Shown piece after piece: positions 16,104 through 24,936 of a stretch of 64,000 bases of DNA. Positions within the stretch are counted from its first letter, which is position 1, and each line of letters begins with the position of its first letter. The position numbers and the translations under genes are program-made. The stretch covers positions 310,001-374,000 of the forward strand of contig NZ_CP104395.1 of the NCBI RefSeq assembly GCF_029207735.1. Reading direction: 5' to 3'. This DNA is from Candidatus Nanohalococcus occultus. GTDB lineage: Archaea; Nanohalarchaeota; Nanosalinia; Nanosalinales; Nanosalinaceae. Below the pieces are notes generated by a model. It did no database searches and was not told the origin of the DNA. It saw only the letters and a program-made list of their open reading frames with translations.

Positions 16104-16125
16104 CTTTCACGTCCAATTCTGAGAC
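16104..16125 (-). repeat. Very decayed CRISPR repeat fragment
   Basis: CTTTCA and AATTCTGAGAC flank a short gap, like the two ends of an array-1 repeat with its middle deleted. It lies just beyond the better-preserved fragment at 16154-16168, at the oldest end of the array. Confidence 0.35.
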
Positions 16126-16153
16126 CATTTCATTCGCGCATTAGGTACCATAA

Positions 16154-16168
16154 TCTGACTTCTGAGAC
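16154..16168 (-). repeat. Truncated terminal CRISPR repeat of array 1
   Basis: TCTGACTTCTGAGAC is identical to the last 15 bases of the array-1 repeat as read on the plus strand; the rest is lost. A 37-base spacer separates it from the first full repeat. Terminal degeneration marks the leader-distal end. Confidence 0.8.
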
Positions 16169-16205
16169 TTATTCTTCTCTTCCTTGATCTCTTGAAGGGC
16201 TTCAG

Positions 16206-18484
16206 CTTTCAATTTGTTCTTAATTTTCTGACTTCTGAGACGGAGGTGAATGAGAAGATGGTACATAGATACGTGACTTTCAATTTGTTCTTAATTTTCT
16301 GACTTCTGAGACGGTTCAAGACGTTTCTTACAGCAATATTTACAGACGCCTTTCAATTTGTTCTTAATTTTCTGACTTCTGAGACAATATCCCAGAAAAC
16401 ATCGTAACCCTCGTTGACCTCTTTCAATTTGTTCTTAATTTTCTGACTTCTGAGACCCGGTGATTTAGAGAATCGTTCCTTAAATCAAAATTCTCTTTCA
16501 ATTTGTTCTTAATTTTCTGACTTCTGAGACCAGCTAGAATGATGATGCTATAGGCAAGGATCTTTCCTTTCAATTTGTTCTTAATTTTCTGACTTCTGAG
16601 ACTCAGCGGTAATAGTTAAAGCGTTAGCTTCAAATGAACTTTCAATTTGTTCTTAATTTTCTGACTTCTGAGACGGGAATGTGGGAACTGGAAATCTACA
16701 TGACCTTCGCCTTTCAATTTGTTCTTAATTTTCTGACTTCTGAGACCCTAATGAACTACTAGGCGGAACATTCGGCATACTTTCTTTCAATTTGTTCTTA
16801 ATTTTCTGACTTCTGAGACGAATCGGCCTGTTTCCTGTGATACCTGCCAGGCTTAACTTTCAATTTGTTCTTAATTTTCTGACTTCTGAGACTCCACTTA
16901 ATATTGTCTTCCGAGCCATACTGCATTCTTTCAATTTGTTCTTAATTTTCTGACTTCTGAGACCCGGCATAATAATCGGCCAGAAGAAGCATTACTACCT
17001 TTCAATTTGTTCTTAATTTTCTGACTTCTGAGACTATGCTTTATATTCGAGTTCTGAGAATTGAAACTTGCTTTCAATTTGTTCTTAATTTTCTGACTTC
17101 TGAGACCTGACGTAACCCTCTACGATCAGAACGATACAAGCCTAGCTTTCAATTTGTTCTTAATTTTCTGACTTCTGAGACCTCTGGTTGGTTACAATTA
17201 CGTTGCCGTCCTCTCGCTTTCAATTTGTTCTTAATTTTCTGACTTCTGAGACACTCTTGAGATAAAGGATCAAAATGTATTCGGAGACTTTCAATTTGTT
17301 CTTAATTTTCTGACTTCTGAGACAGAACGGGTTTCACCGCAGTACAGACGCTCAGCCGCCTTTCAATTTGTTCTTAATTTTCTGACTTCTGAGACTTCAA
17401 GACGTCTTGAAGGAACTGTCAAAGATTCAAACGCTTTCAATTTGTTCTTAATTTTCTGACTTCTGAGACTTCATACACTTCCGATGTATTCGTGTCAGTA
17501 AATCTCTTTCAATTTGTTCTTAATTTTCTGACTTCTGAGACTCTCTTGAGACATTCCATTCAGATTTAGCAAGATCAGACTTTCAATTTGTTCTTAATTT
17601 TCTGACTTCTGAGACACCGTTGAAACTGACGGTGTAGTCCGGATCTACCGTCTTTCAATTTGTTCTTAATTTTCTGACTTCTGAGACGCTTTTGATCTCG
17701 CGGTTTTGACTTTTCAATCTGTCCTTTCAATTTGTTCTTAATTTTCTGACTTCTGAGACAGAGTGTTGAACGAACTGATTAAAGATGCGGCTATCTTTCA
17801 ATTTGTTCTTAATTTTCTGACTTCTGAGACCTCGCCTTTGATTTGATTGGTGAGTCCACTAGTGATGACTTTCAATTTGTTCTTAATTTTCTGACTTCTG
17901 AGACCGATAATTATGCCTACTATACATCTCGTACCACAGGCTTTCAATTTGTTCTTAATTTTCTGACTTCTGAGACTTGAGGCCACGGCTTACGACAGCC
18001 AAGGGAACCCTTCACTTTCAATTTGTTCTTAATTTTCTGACTTCTGAGACCTGAGAGAATACCAACTACCAGACCTATAAGCAAAGACTTTCAATTTGTT
18101 CTTAATTTTCTGACTTCTGAGACCAGTCCGCATCCCCCAGACAAGCCTATTGATGCGACTTTCAATTTGTTCTTAATTTTCTGACTTCTGAGACCCCCGG
18201 GTTCTGGGTCGATACGTCCACGATCTCCGGGCTTTCAATTTGTTCTTAATTTTCTGACTTCTGAGACTGCCTATATCGGATTCATTGATGCTTTTGATCG
18301 TAGCTTTCAATTTGTTCTTAATTTTCTGACTTCTGAGACGCTACCCCCCATCGTATGTAGTCCATGCTGCTTGGACTTTCAATTTGTTCTTAATTTTCTG
18401 ACTTCTGAGACATTTCAGTCAGATGAAGAAGGCTGGACAAATCCAGGACTTTCAATTTGTTCTTAATTTTCTGACTTCTGAGAC
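16206..18484 (-). CRISPR. CRISPR array 1 (32 full repeats, type I-D locus)
   Basis: 32 full repeats of 36 bases separated by 31 spacers of 35-39 bases. On the plus strand the repeat begins CTTTCAATTTGTTCTTAATT and ends TTCTGACTTCTGAGAC; on the transcribed minus strand it begins GTCTCAGAAGTCAG and ends AAATTGAAAG, the usual archaeal 3' handle. First full repeat is at 16206, last at 18449-18484. The leader lies at the right (18485-18588), directly after cas2, so new spacers enter at the right and the left end decays. One spacer (18340-18375) is identical to one in array 2. crRNAs would be cut by Cas6 and loaded into the Cas10d/Csc1/Csc2 complex. Confidence 0.98.
18340..18375 (-). other. Spacer shared with array 2
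   Basis: This 36-base spacer (begins GCTACCCCCCATCGTATG, ends GCTGCTTGGA) is identical to the spacer at 22933-22968. It is the second spacer from the leader in array 1 and fourth in array 2. Confidence 0.95.
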
Positions 18485-18588
18485 CGGTGGTTGATATAGT
18501 GTTATATTGGTTATTAACGTTTTTGAGTTCTTGATTTTGGATTTCTTTTTCGTGGAGAGGGGTTGTACAGTTGACTTTTATAGGTCGG
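18485..18588 (-). promoter_or_regulatory. Leader of CRISPR array 1
   Basis: This AT-rich region between the first repeat and cas2 shares blocks with the leader of array 2: GGTGGT next to the repeat, CTTGATTTT, TTTCGTGGA, then GAGGG-TGTAC-GTT-ACTT. On the minus strand CCTATAAAAG (18575-18584) is a good TATA box, so the array transcript would start about 60 bases before the first repeat. Spacer-integration signals are expected in the conserved blocks. Confidence 0.8.
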
Positions 18589-18855
18589 TTAAACTACTGT
18601 TGATTGTTCGTCGTCTGTGGTCTTGCCAATTTCTTCGATGTTGTCGACGTTGGTAGGTGTGAGTGGATATATTCGGATATGTTCTTCGCTGGAGATTATT
18701 TCTTTCAGCTTGTGTTTGAGTTCGGTGTACTGTGTTTTAGATAGGTCGACTTCGAAGGCGGAGTACTGTTTCCAGGCACCGTAGCTTTTCAGTGCTTTAC
18801 GGGTTTCTTTGCGGGATTTGTCGTCGCTGATGTCGTAGATTATGATGTATCTCAT
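18589..18855 (-). CDS. cas2: CRISPR adaptation endonuclease Cas2
   Basis: 88 residues of ferredoxin-like fold. The start MRYIIIYDIS places the conserved Asp at residue 8, and SAFEVDLSKTQY plus IRIYPLTP match Cas2 strands. Cas2 forms the bridge of the Cas1-Cas2 integrase. Its ATG overlaps the HEPN gene's stop (ATGA, 18852-18855), so it is the last gene of an MNT-HEPN-cas2 operon and not adjacent to cas1. The C-terminal tail after residue 75 is unusual and acidic. Confidence 0.93.
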   Translation of the reverse strand: MRYIIIYDISDDKSRKETRKALKSYGAWKQYSAFEVDLSKTQYTELKHKLKEIISSEEHIRIYPLTPTNVDNIEEIGKTTDDEQSTVV

Positions 18856-19295
18856 TTTTGGTCTTGTATCCGGGGTTTTAGCTGGTTTAGAAGCTCTTGG
18901 TAGAGTTGTCTTATGTTTTTGGCTTCTTCTGTGGTTGCGATTTCTCCTCTGTAGGATATGTCGTTTCTTAGCTTACGGTATCGGTTTAAAGTGTTTGCGT
19001 TTACAAGGTCTATTTCTAGTTTGTCTATGGCGTAGGCGATGATTGCTTCGTGGCTGTAGGGTTTGAATCCTTCGGCGGCCATAAGGCTTTGTACAAGCAT
19101 CTTACATGATTCGTATACGTTTTCCAGGTAATCGGTTGCGGTCTCGTCTTCTATACCCAGTCTTTCCATGGTCTCAAATTTTGATTCAGAACGTCTTAGG
19201 AGGTTGGATGCCTGAGCAGGGTCTTTTCTGTTATCTCTTACCTTGCCGCGTTCAATGTAGTCTTGGAATCTGTCGATTTCGTGAGGTCTATTCAT
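18852..19295 (-). CDS. HEPN-domain protein upstream of cas2
   Basis: 147 residues, mainly helical, with the HEPN signature region RYRKLRNDISYRG near residues 105-117. HEPN domains are often RNases with an R-x4-H motif; here R110 is followed by N-D-I-S-Y115, so His is replaced by Tyr and catalysis is doubtful. It overlaps both the nucleotidyltransferase gene (19293-19297) and cas2. HEPN plus MNT pairs are a common archaeal toxin-antitoxin type in which the MNT modifies and silences the HEPN. The tie to cas2 is unusual. Confidence 0.8.
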   Translation of the reverse strand: MNRPHEIDRFQDYIERGKVRDNRKDPAQASNLLRRSESKFETMERLGIEDETATDYLENVYESCKMLVQSLMAAEGFKPYSHEAIIAYAIDKLEIDLVNANTLNRYRKLRNDISYRGEIATTEEAKNIRQLYQELLNQLKPRIQDQK

Positions 19296-19822
19296 TACGA
19301 GGTCACATCCAGGTATCCGGCCAATACCATTCCATTTGCCAGCGTGTTTTTGAACTCTTCATTTTCGTTCCCTAGATCTTCAATCCGTGTGAGCTGGATT
19401 TTTCTTCCAAGCTCTTTTTCAAAACTCGTTAGATCCAATCTTTTTTCGCGTCCGCCGATCACCGCTATATCTATATCGCTTTCAGCCCTGTCTCTCCCGT
19501 CCAAATAAGATCCGAATAACACCACAGCCTCAGGTTTCAGCTCTTTTTCCAGGAACTCTGAAACTTTTGACTGCTCTAGCTTCTCGAGATTAAGTACTTT
19601 CTTCGCCTTCCTAAATCTCTGTTCTGTTGGATAATAGAAAGTCATCTTCGATTCCTTGTTACTTTCCAGAAAACCTTTCTCCTCCAATCCGTTTAAAGCA
19701 GACCTGGTGCTGGAATAAGGCACCTCAATCTTCTTCGATAAGCCACGAACATGGATTTCTTCAGGCATTCTCACAAAATAATCCAACACCTCTCTCTCAG
19801 TTTTGGTTAGATCTTTGATCAT
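19295..19822 (-). CDS. Winged-helix plus minimal nucleotidyltransferase (MNT)
   Basis: 175 residues. Residues 1-75 form a winged helix (LTKTEREVLDYFVRMPEEIHV, then SSTRSALNGLEEKGFLE), suggesting DNA binding. Residues 95-125 hold the nucleotidyltransferase motif LFGSYLDGRDRAESDIDIAV, with G104-S105 and the D116-x-D118 metal pair. In the HEPN/MNT systems the MNT adenylylates or polyadenylylates the HEPN toxin. Here it probably also acts as autoregulator, since an 18-base palindrome covers its start codon. First gene of the MNT-HEPN-cas2 operon. Confidence 0.85.
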   Translation of the reverse strand: MIKDLTKTEREVLDYFVRMPEEIHVRGLSKKIEVPYSSTRSALNGLEEKGFLESNKESKMTFYYPTEQRFRKAKKVLNLEKLEQSKVSEFLEKELKPEAVVLFGSYLDGRDRAESDIDIAVIGGREKRLDLTSFEKELGRKIQLTRIEDLGNENEEFKNTLANGMVLAGYLDVTS

Positions 19823-19831
19823 ATGATCAAA
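19814..19831. promoter_or_regulatory. Palindromic operator over the MNT start codon
   Basis: TTTGATCATATGATCAAA is a perfect 18-base palindrome that contains the start codon of the winged-helix/MNT gene (19820-19822). A second, imperfect palindrome (TAATCACATGGTTA, 19836-19849) lies just upstream and matches 10 of 14 positions to its own complement. A TATA-like TTATTTAA on the minus strand is at about 19847-19855. The layout suits repression by the N-terminal winged helix. Confidence 0.6.
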
Positions 19832-19860
19832 ATTCTAATCACATGGTTAAATAATTGTCC

Positions 19861-19879
19861 ATTTTCTGACTTCTGAGAC
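19861..19879 (-). repeat. Truncated terminal CRISPR repeat of array 2
   Basis: ATTTTCTGACTTCTGAGAC matches the last 19 bases of the array-2 repeat. It marks the leader-distal end; the first full repeat follows after a 35-base spacer at 19915. Confidence 0.85.
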
Positions 19880-20244
19880 CCGCATTTGCTCGATTGTATG
19901 TTGGCATTGCTTAAGTTTCAATTTGTATTCAATTTTCTGACTTCTGAGACTAAACTACATTCAGAAGATTACAGCGTGGAGAAAATGGCTGTTTCAATTT
20001 GTATTCAATTTTCTGACTTCTGAGACTCTATCTGTTCAGCTATTTCCCCTCCGATTTCTTCCGTTTCAATTTGTATTCAATTTTCTGACTTCTGAGACAA
20101 CTTTCAGCAACCGGATTTCTATGTTCGTCCTTCCAGTTTCAATTTGTATTCAATTTTCTGACTTCTGAGACGCTGAGATGGCAGAGCATCTCGAAACGCT
20201 TCCTTTTGGTTTCAATTTGTATTCAATTTTCTGACTTCTGAGAC

Positions 20245-20354
20245 ACTGTGCCTGTGGCCGGATCGTAACTTGCTTCAGGGCGTTTCAATTTGTATTCAAT
20301 TTTCTGACTTCTGAGACACTGTGCCTGTGGCCGGATCGTAACTTGCTTCAGGGC
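20245..20354 (-). repeat. Tandem duplicated spacer unit in array 2
   Basis: The same 37-base spacer (begins ACTGTGCCTGTGGCCGG) occurs twice in a row with one repeat between, as from slippage or unequal recombination between repeats. Confidence 0.95.
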
Positions 20355-22932
20355 GTTTCAATTTGTATTCAATTTTCTGACTTCTGAGACTTTCATGGAT
20401 TCCATCTCACAGGCGCACTGCGTTCCGGTTTCAATTTGTATTCAATTTTCTGACTTCTGAGACTCCTCAGTCATTGTGATTTATCAGCCTCATTGCTCGG
20501 TTTCAATTTGTATTCAATTTTCTGACTTCTGAGACGCAGCTCGGAGTATCTCCCTGTTCAATCACGTTTTTTGTTTCAATTTGTATTCAATTTTCTGACT
20601 TCTGAGACGAACTACGAGGAAGCGAAACAGAATTTGAAGGAGAGTTTCAATTTGTATTCAATTTTCTGACTTCTGAGACACACCGGAGACCATATCATCA
20701 TCCGGCATTAGCTGCGTTTCAATTTGTATTCAATTTTCTGACTTCTGAGACCTCATAGCCTTTTTTTAAGTCTGATTTTTTAACCTCGTTTCAATTTGTA
20801 TTCAATTTTCTGACTTCTGAGACTTGAGATGGAAAACCCGGAAACAGGGGAAAATGTGTCTGCGTTTCAATTTGTATTCAATTTTCTGACTTCTGAGACC
20901 AAGCGGATCTTTAGTTGCAGGTTTTCCACTGATTAGTTTCAATTTGTATTCAATTTTCTGACTTCTGAGACGTTGCCTATTATTTCCATGTGAGTGTATT
21001 CGCCGGGTTTCAATTTGTATTCAATTTTCTGACTTCTGAGACCTTCAGCTGCTCTGAGAAGCCAACCCATTAGGCATCGTTTCAATTTGTATTCAATTTT
21101 CTGACTTCTGAGACCTCCTGATGCCGTGAATGTTGTAGTAGTGCCTTTCTGTTTCAATTTGTATTCAATTTTCTGACTTCTGAGACACTTTTGTAGAAGA
21201 AGTCTGTCTAGTGGCTATAATGTTTCAATTTGTATTCAATTTTCTGACTTCTGAGACATTCAGGTGCTACTGGAACGAACGTGTTTGCACCTTGTTTCAA
21301 TTTGTATTCAATTTTCTGACTTCTGAGACAAAACGAGTCCCTTTTTTCAGGGACTTTTCTTTTACGTTTCAATTTGTATTCAATTTTCTGACTTCTGAGA
21401 CCTACTGCTTCAGTCCCTTCCTCAACAGTATCTTTGTTTCAATTTGTATTCAATTTTCTGACTTCTGAGACGACTAGGTGTGGTAATGTCAACACTCATG
21501 AGCTTTTGTTTCAATTTGTATTCAATTTTCTGACTTCTGAGACCTGGGGTCATGGGAGACGGAGCAGATATTCTGATTATGGTTTCAATTTGTATTCAAT
21601 TTTCTGACTTCTGAGACTTCGTAGAGGAGAATCCACGTAAACAGGCGAGCGGCGAGTGTTTCAATTTGTATTCAATTTTCTGACTTCTGAGACCCTTCAG
21701 TCTCACTATTTATCGAAGGCTTAAACTTGGTTTCAATTTGTATTCAATTTTCTGACTTCTGAGACATTACTAGGAACGAGTTCCGTACTCAGCTAGGTTA
21801 CGTTTCAATTTGTATTCAATTTTCTGACTTCTGAGACTTTCGAGTTAGCGCACTAGGCGCCTTGCTCAAGGTCGTTGTTTCAATTTGTATTCAATTTTCT
21901 GACTTCTGAGACGTCAGGGCTTTCTACTATTACGTTTTGTTCGTTTTCGTTTCAATTTGTATTCAATTTTCTGACTTCTGAGACCCCTGAAGGAAGCCCT
22001 GGAAAGTGGACAGGACACAGGTTTCAATTTGTATTCAATTTTCTGACTTCTGAGACCAGTTAGCTCTAGCTGCGTCGTTTTTTTCTCTTTACCGTTTCAA
22101 TTTGTATTCAATTTTCTGACTTCTGAGACACTATATGATGTTGCTCTAAACAAGCTCGGTCTTTTTGTTTCAATTTGTATTCAATTTTCTGACTTCTGAG
22201 ACATAGTATTATTTTCTCACCTCTTTCATCGGTTCATTATGTTTCAATTTGTATTCAATTTTCTGACTTCTGAGACTCTCCAGCTTCATCTGGGAGCAAT
22301 ACATCCACCAACGTTTCAATTTGTATTCAATTTTCTGACTTCTGAGACCGGATGATGTTCAAGCGTTTAACACTCGCAGAGTCTTGTTTCAATTTGTATT
22401 CAATTTTCTGACTTCTGAGACAGCCTGGCTGAGCATCCAATGTTCTGATTGAGAGATGGTTTCAATTTGTATTCAATTTTCTGACTTCTGAGACAGAATA
22501 ATCGACTTTCTTCATCGCAGAGTTAGTCAAGTTTCAATTTGTATTCAATTTTCTGACTTCTGAGACGTTGGAACATACAGTCAGCCTCAGATAACTAGCT
22601 TTGTTTCAATTTGTATTCAATTTTCTGACTTCTGAGACCTAGGCCGAGAACTTCTAATTCTCTAAAAATCTCTGCTAGTTTCAATTTGTATTCAATTTTC
22701 TGACTTCTGAGACCTTTCGTCTCAAATTCTCCGAGTTTTGTCATAGTCCAGTTTCAATTTGTATTCAATTTTCTGACTTCTGAGACAAGAGGAGAAGCTA
22801 TTAGCTCCCAGACCATTATCTCGGTTTCAATTTGTATTCAATTTTCTGACTTCTGAGACTAGTTCTGACCGCACCATGAACACTTTCTCATGATTGGTTT
22901 CAATTTGTATTCAATTTTCTGACTTCTGAGAC

Positions 22933-22968
22933 GCTACCCCCCATCGTATGTAGTCCATGCTGCTTGGA
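22933..22968 (-). other. Spacer shared with array 1
   Basis: Identical to 18340-18375 over all 36 bases. Its position near the leader in both arrays suggests recent acquisition by each or transfer between arrays. Confidence 0.95.
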
Positions 22969-23225
22969 GTTTCAATTTGTATTCAATTTTCTGACTTCTG
23001 AGACATCACATCGTTGGTCTGAGTACGGTATTCCTCCAATGAGTTTCAATTTGTATTCAATTTTCTGACTTCTGAGACCCGATGTTCATCGGTTCTTCCC
23101 TCCGGCTAGAGCCATCAGTTTCAATTTGTATTCAATTTTCTGACTTCTGAGACACGGTACAACTTTTTGTTCACCGACCGCTATTCTATGTTTCAATTTG
23201 TATTCAATTTTCTGACTTCTGAGAC

Positions 23226-23334
23226 TGGTGGTAAATCATGTTCTATATGCGCTCTTATTTGTTCTGGTTGCTTGATTTTTGAGAGGTGTTTCGTGGATGA
23301 GGGCTGTACGGTTTACTTATATACGTCCTTGAAT
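23226..23334 (-). promoter_or_regulatory. Leader of CRISPR array 2
   Basis: Related to the array-1 leader (same order of GGTGGT, CTTGATTTT, TTTCGTGGA and GAGGG-TGTAC blocks). On the minus strand ACGTATATAAGT (23315-23326) is a TATA-like box overlapping the region just after the cas1 stop. Confidence 0.8.
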
Positions 23335-24348
23335 TCAGCGGTTGAAAACCAGGGGGTGGTATTTCTGGTTTTCGCCTGTAATCACTTTCCTCAAGAGTAT
23401 GGACTGTAATCGGATTGCTTTTCTGCGTGTTACTTGGTACTCGAATTTTGGGTGTCGGAACTTTTCGTTCATGTAGTCTTCCCATTTTTCGAGGTATGTT
23501 GAGAATTTTTCGTCTTTCAGGTGGTTGTCTTTACGGAAGTCTTCGTGGGTGAGTGTCTGCCGGTTGATTAGTCGCATTGTGAATGTGTCGGCGAATAGGG
23601 GTCGGAACTCCTCCATCAGATCCAGTGCCAGGCTTGGTCGACCGTGTCTGTCGACATGCATAACTCCGAGGAACGGATCCAAGTTGTACTGTCTCAGTCC
23701 GCTCAAGACCTCGTTTTTCAGAAAGGTGTAGGTCAGTGATAGCAGCGAGTTTATGTGATCCTCTGGAGGCCTTCTCGTCCGTTTTTCGAAAGTCCAGCCG
23801 TCTCGAAGTGTTTGATCGATTTTTTGGAAGTAGTAGTCCGAGGACTCGCCTTCCCGCGCCCGCAACGTGTCTTTCCCTGGTTTTTCGTTTTTCAGTGTGT
23901 CAAGTACTTTTCCGATTTTTTCGGTTTCTTTCACTCCTTTACGCATCAAGATGGTTTTCATGTTCCGAGCTTTCGCACGTGTTATCTCATGGACTATGTC
24001 TCGTTCTTTTTCTTCAGAGAGCTGGTACTGTTTACGTCTGACTCGGGCGATCGTATTCTTTTCTGGTAGAAAGCTTCCTTCGTAGTTGCCGTGGATTGTG
24101 AAGTAGTTGACGGTGATCTCTTTCCTGTTACAGTTCTTGAAGAAAGGTGTAGTCAAGTTAACTCCGCCAAACACATTGATTGTATCGACCTGCTCGACAG
24201 GAAAACTCTGCAAAACCTCTCCTTTTTCTCTGACCTCGATACGGCCTTCATCAAGCCCTATCTGGGTTCCCTGCTTTTTAACATAGATAACTGACTGGTC
24301 CATCAGGCCTTCCGAGGCCTTTATTTTCTGCCCGTCTTTCTCACTCAT
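23335..24348 (-). CDS. cas1: CRISPR integrase Cas1
   Basis: 337 residues. Metal-binding active-site residues are visible: Glu in RAREGESSDYYF (E166), His in GVMHVDRHGRPSL (H231) and the acidic DLMEEFRP motif (D243-E246). Cas1 is the catalytic subunit of spacer integration. Its start overlaps the cas4 stop (ATGA at 24345-24348). It is followed by a leader and array 2, not by cas2, which lies about 4.5 kb further on behind the whole array. Confidence 0.96.
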   Translation of the reverse strand: MSEKDGQKIKASEGLMDQSVIYVKKQGTQIGLDEGRIEVREKGEVLQSFPVEQVDTINVFGGVNLTTPFFKNCNRKEITVNYFTIHGNYEGSFLPEKNTIARVRRKQYQLSEEKERDIVHEITRAKARNMKTILMRKGVKETEKIGKVLDTLKNEKPGKDTLRAREGESSDYYFQKIDQTLRDGWTFEKRTRRPPEDHINSLLSLTYTFLKNEVLSGLRQYNLDPFLGVMHVDRHGRPSLALDLMEEFRPLFADTFTMRLINRQTLTHEDFRKDNHLKDEKFSTYLEKWEDYMNEKFRHPKFEYQVTRRKAIRLQSILLRKVITGENQKYHPLVFNR

Positions 24349-24923
24349 TTTCCGTCCACCAGGTTTCCCTGACCGTCTTCCCCAAGCTTTTCAGTCTCCT
24401 CCGGCATACAGTAGCTCCTCGCGCTACAGCCCTTACATTTGTTCCTGTTATCAATTAGCGGTGGAGGATTATCCGGGTCGAGGTTTTGGATTTTCTGTAT
24501 TATCTGTTTGAGTTTTTCGATATGGCTTTTTGTTATCTGTATTCTGTGGCGTTCGTCGGTTCCGTGAAGGTAGAGTGTGCCTGTTCGTACTCTTTGGCCT
24601 GTGTTTTCTTCGAGTAGGAGACAGTATGCGGTTAATTGGATTACATCGTTTTGCCGGTAGTAATCTCCTCTTTTTCTTTCCACAGGGATATTATTCTTTG
24701 ACTCCATGATGTCGATCTTGCCGTGAATTCCAAGGTCTTCGCTTTCAAGGTATATTTCTTCCGTCCAGCCGCCGCGTTCTCCTTTATGCTCGTGTTTCAG
24801 CTTTCCATCTGTGAGAAAATAGTTGTTTCCGGTGGTATCGTAGAATTTCTGATACCAGAGCCTGCGCGGACAGTAGAGGTACTGGTTCAAACTGTTTACA
24901 TTTATCAGGTCTTTGTCTTCCAT
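24345..24923 (-). CDS. cas4: CRISPR-associated exonuclease Cas4
   Basis: 192 residues. The RecB-type nuclease core has GKIDI (D71), VERK (E82, K84) and QLTAYCLLLEE (Q96). The 4Fe-4S cluster ligands are C18 (QYLYCPR) and the C-terminal C163, C166, C172 (NKCKGCSARSYC). Cas4 trims prespacers and fixes PAM choice and orientation. The gene begins 13 bases after cas3' and overlaps cas1, in one long operon. Confidence 0.93.
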   Translation of the reverse strand: MEDKDLINVNSLNQYLYCPRRLWYQKFYDTTGNNYFLTDGKLKHEHKGERGGWTEEIYLESEDLGIHGKIDIMESKNNIPVERKRGDYYRQNDVIQLTAYCLLLEENTGQRVRTGTLYLHGTDERHRIQITKSHIEKLKQIIQKIQNLDPDNPPPLIDNRNKCKGCSARSYCMPEETEKLGEDGQGNLVDGK

Positions 24924-24936
24924 AGGTAGTAGTCCT

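Larger units (their letters stand above)
19915..23225 (-). CRISPR. CRISPR array 2 (46 full repeats, type I-D locus)
   Basis: 46 full repeats of 36 bases with 45 spacers of 35-40 bases. The plus-strand repeat begins GTTTCAATTTGTATTCAATT and ends TTCTGACTTCTGAGAC; it differs from the array-1 repeat at positions 1, 13, 14 and 16 only. Transcribed minus strand ends AAATTGAAAC. Last full repeat is at 23190-23225, with the leader at 23226-23334 directly after cas1. The spacer at 20245-20281 is repeated exactly at 20318-20354, a one-unit tandem duplication. One spacer is shared with array 1. Confidence 0.98.

Noticed and set aside
17798-17986. Open frames inside CRISPR arrays (also 20939-21157, 21211-21468, 21875-22063)
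   Set aside because: They are repeat-derived: each 36-base repeat translates into the same peptide and spacer-repeat length happens to be near a multiple of 3. No start signals; they are arrays, not genes.
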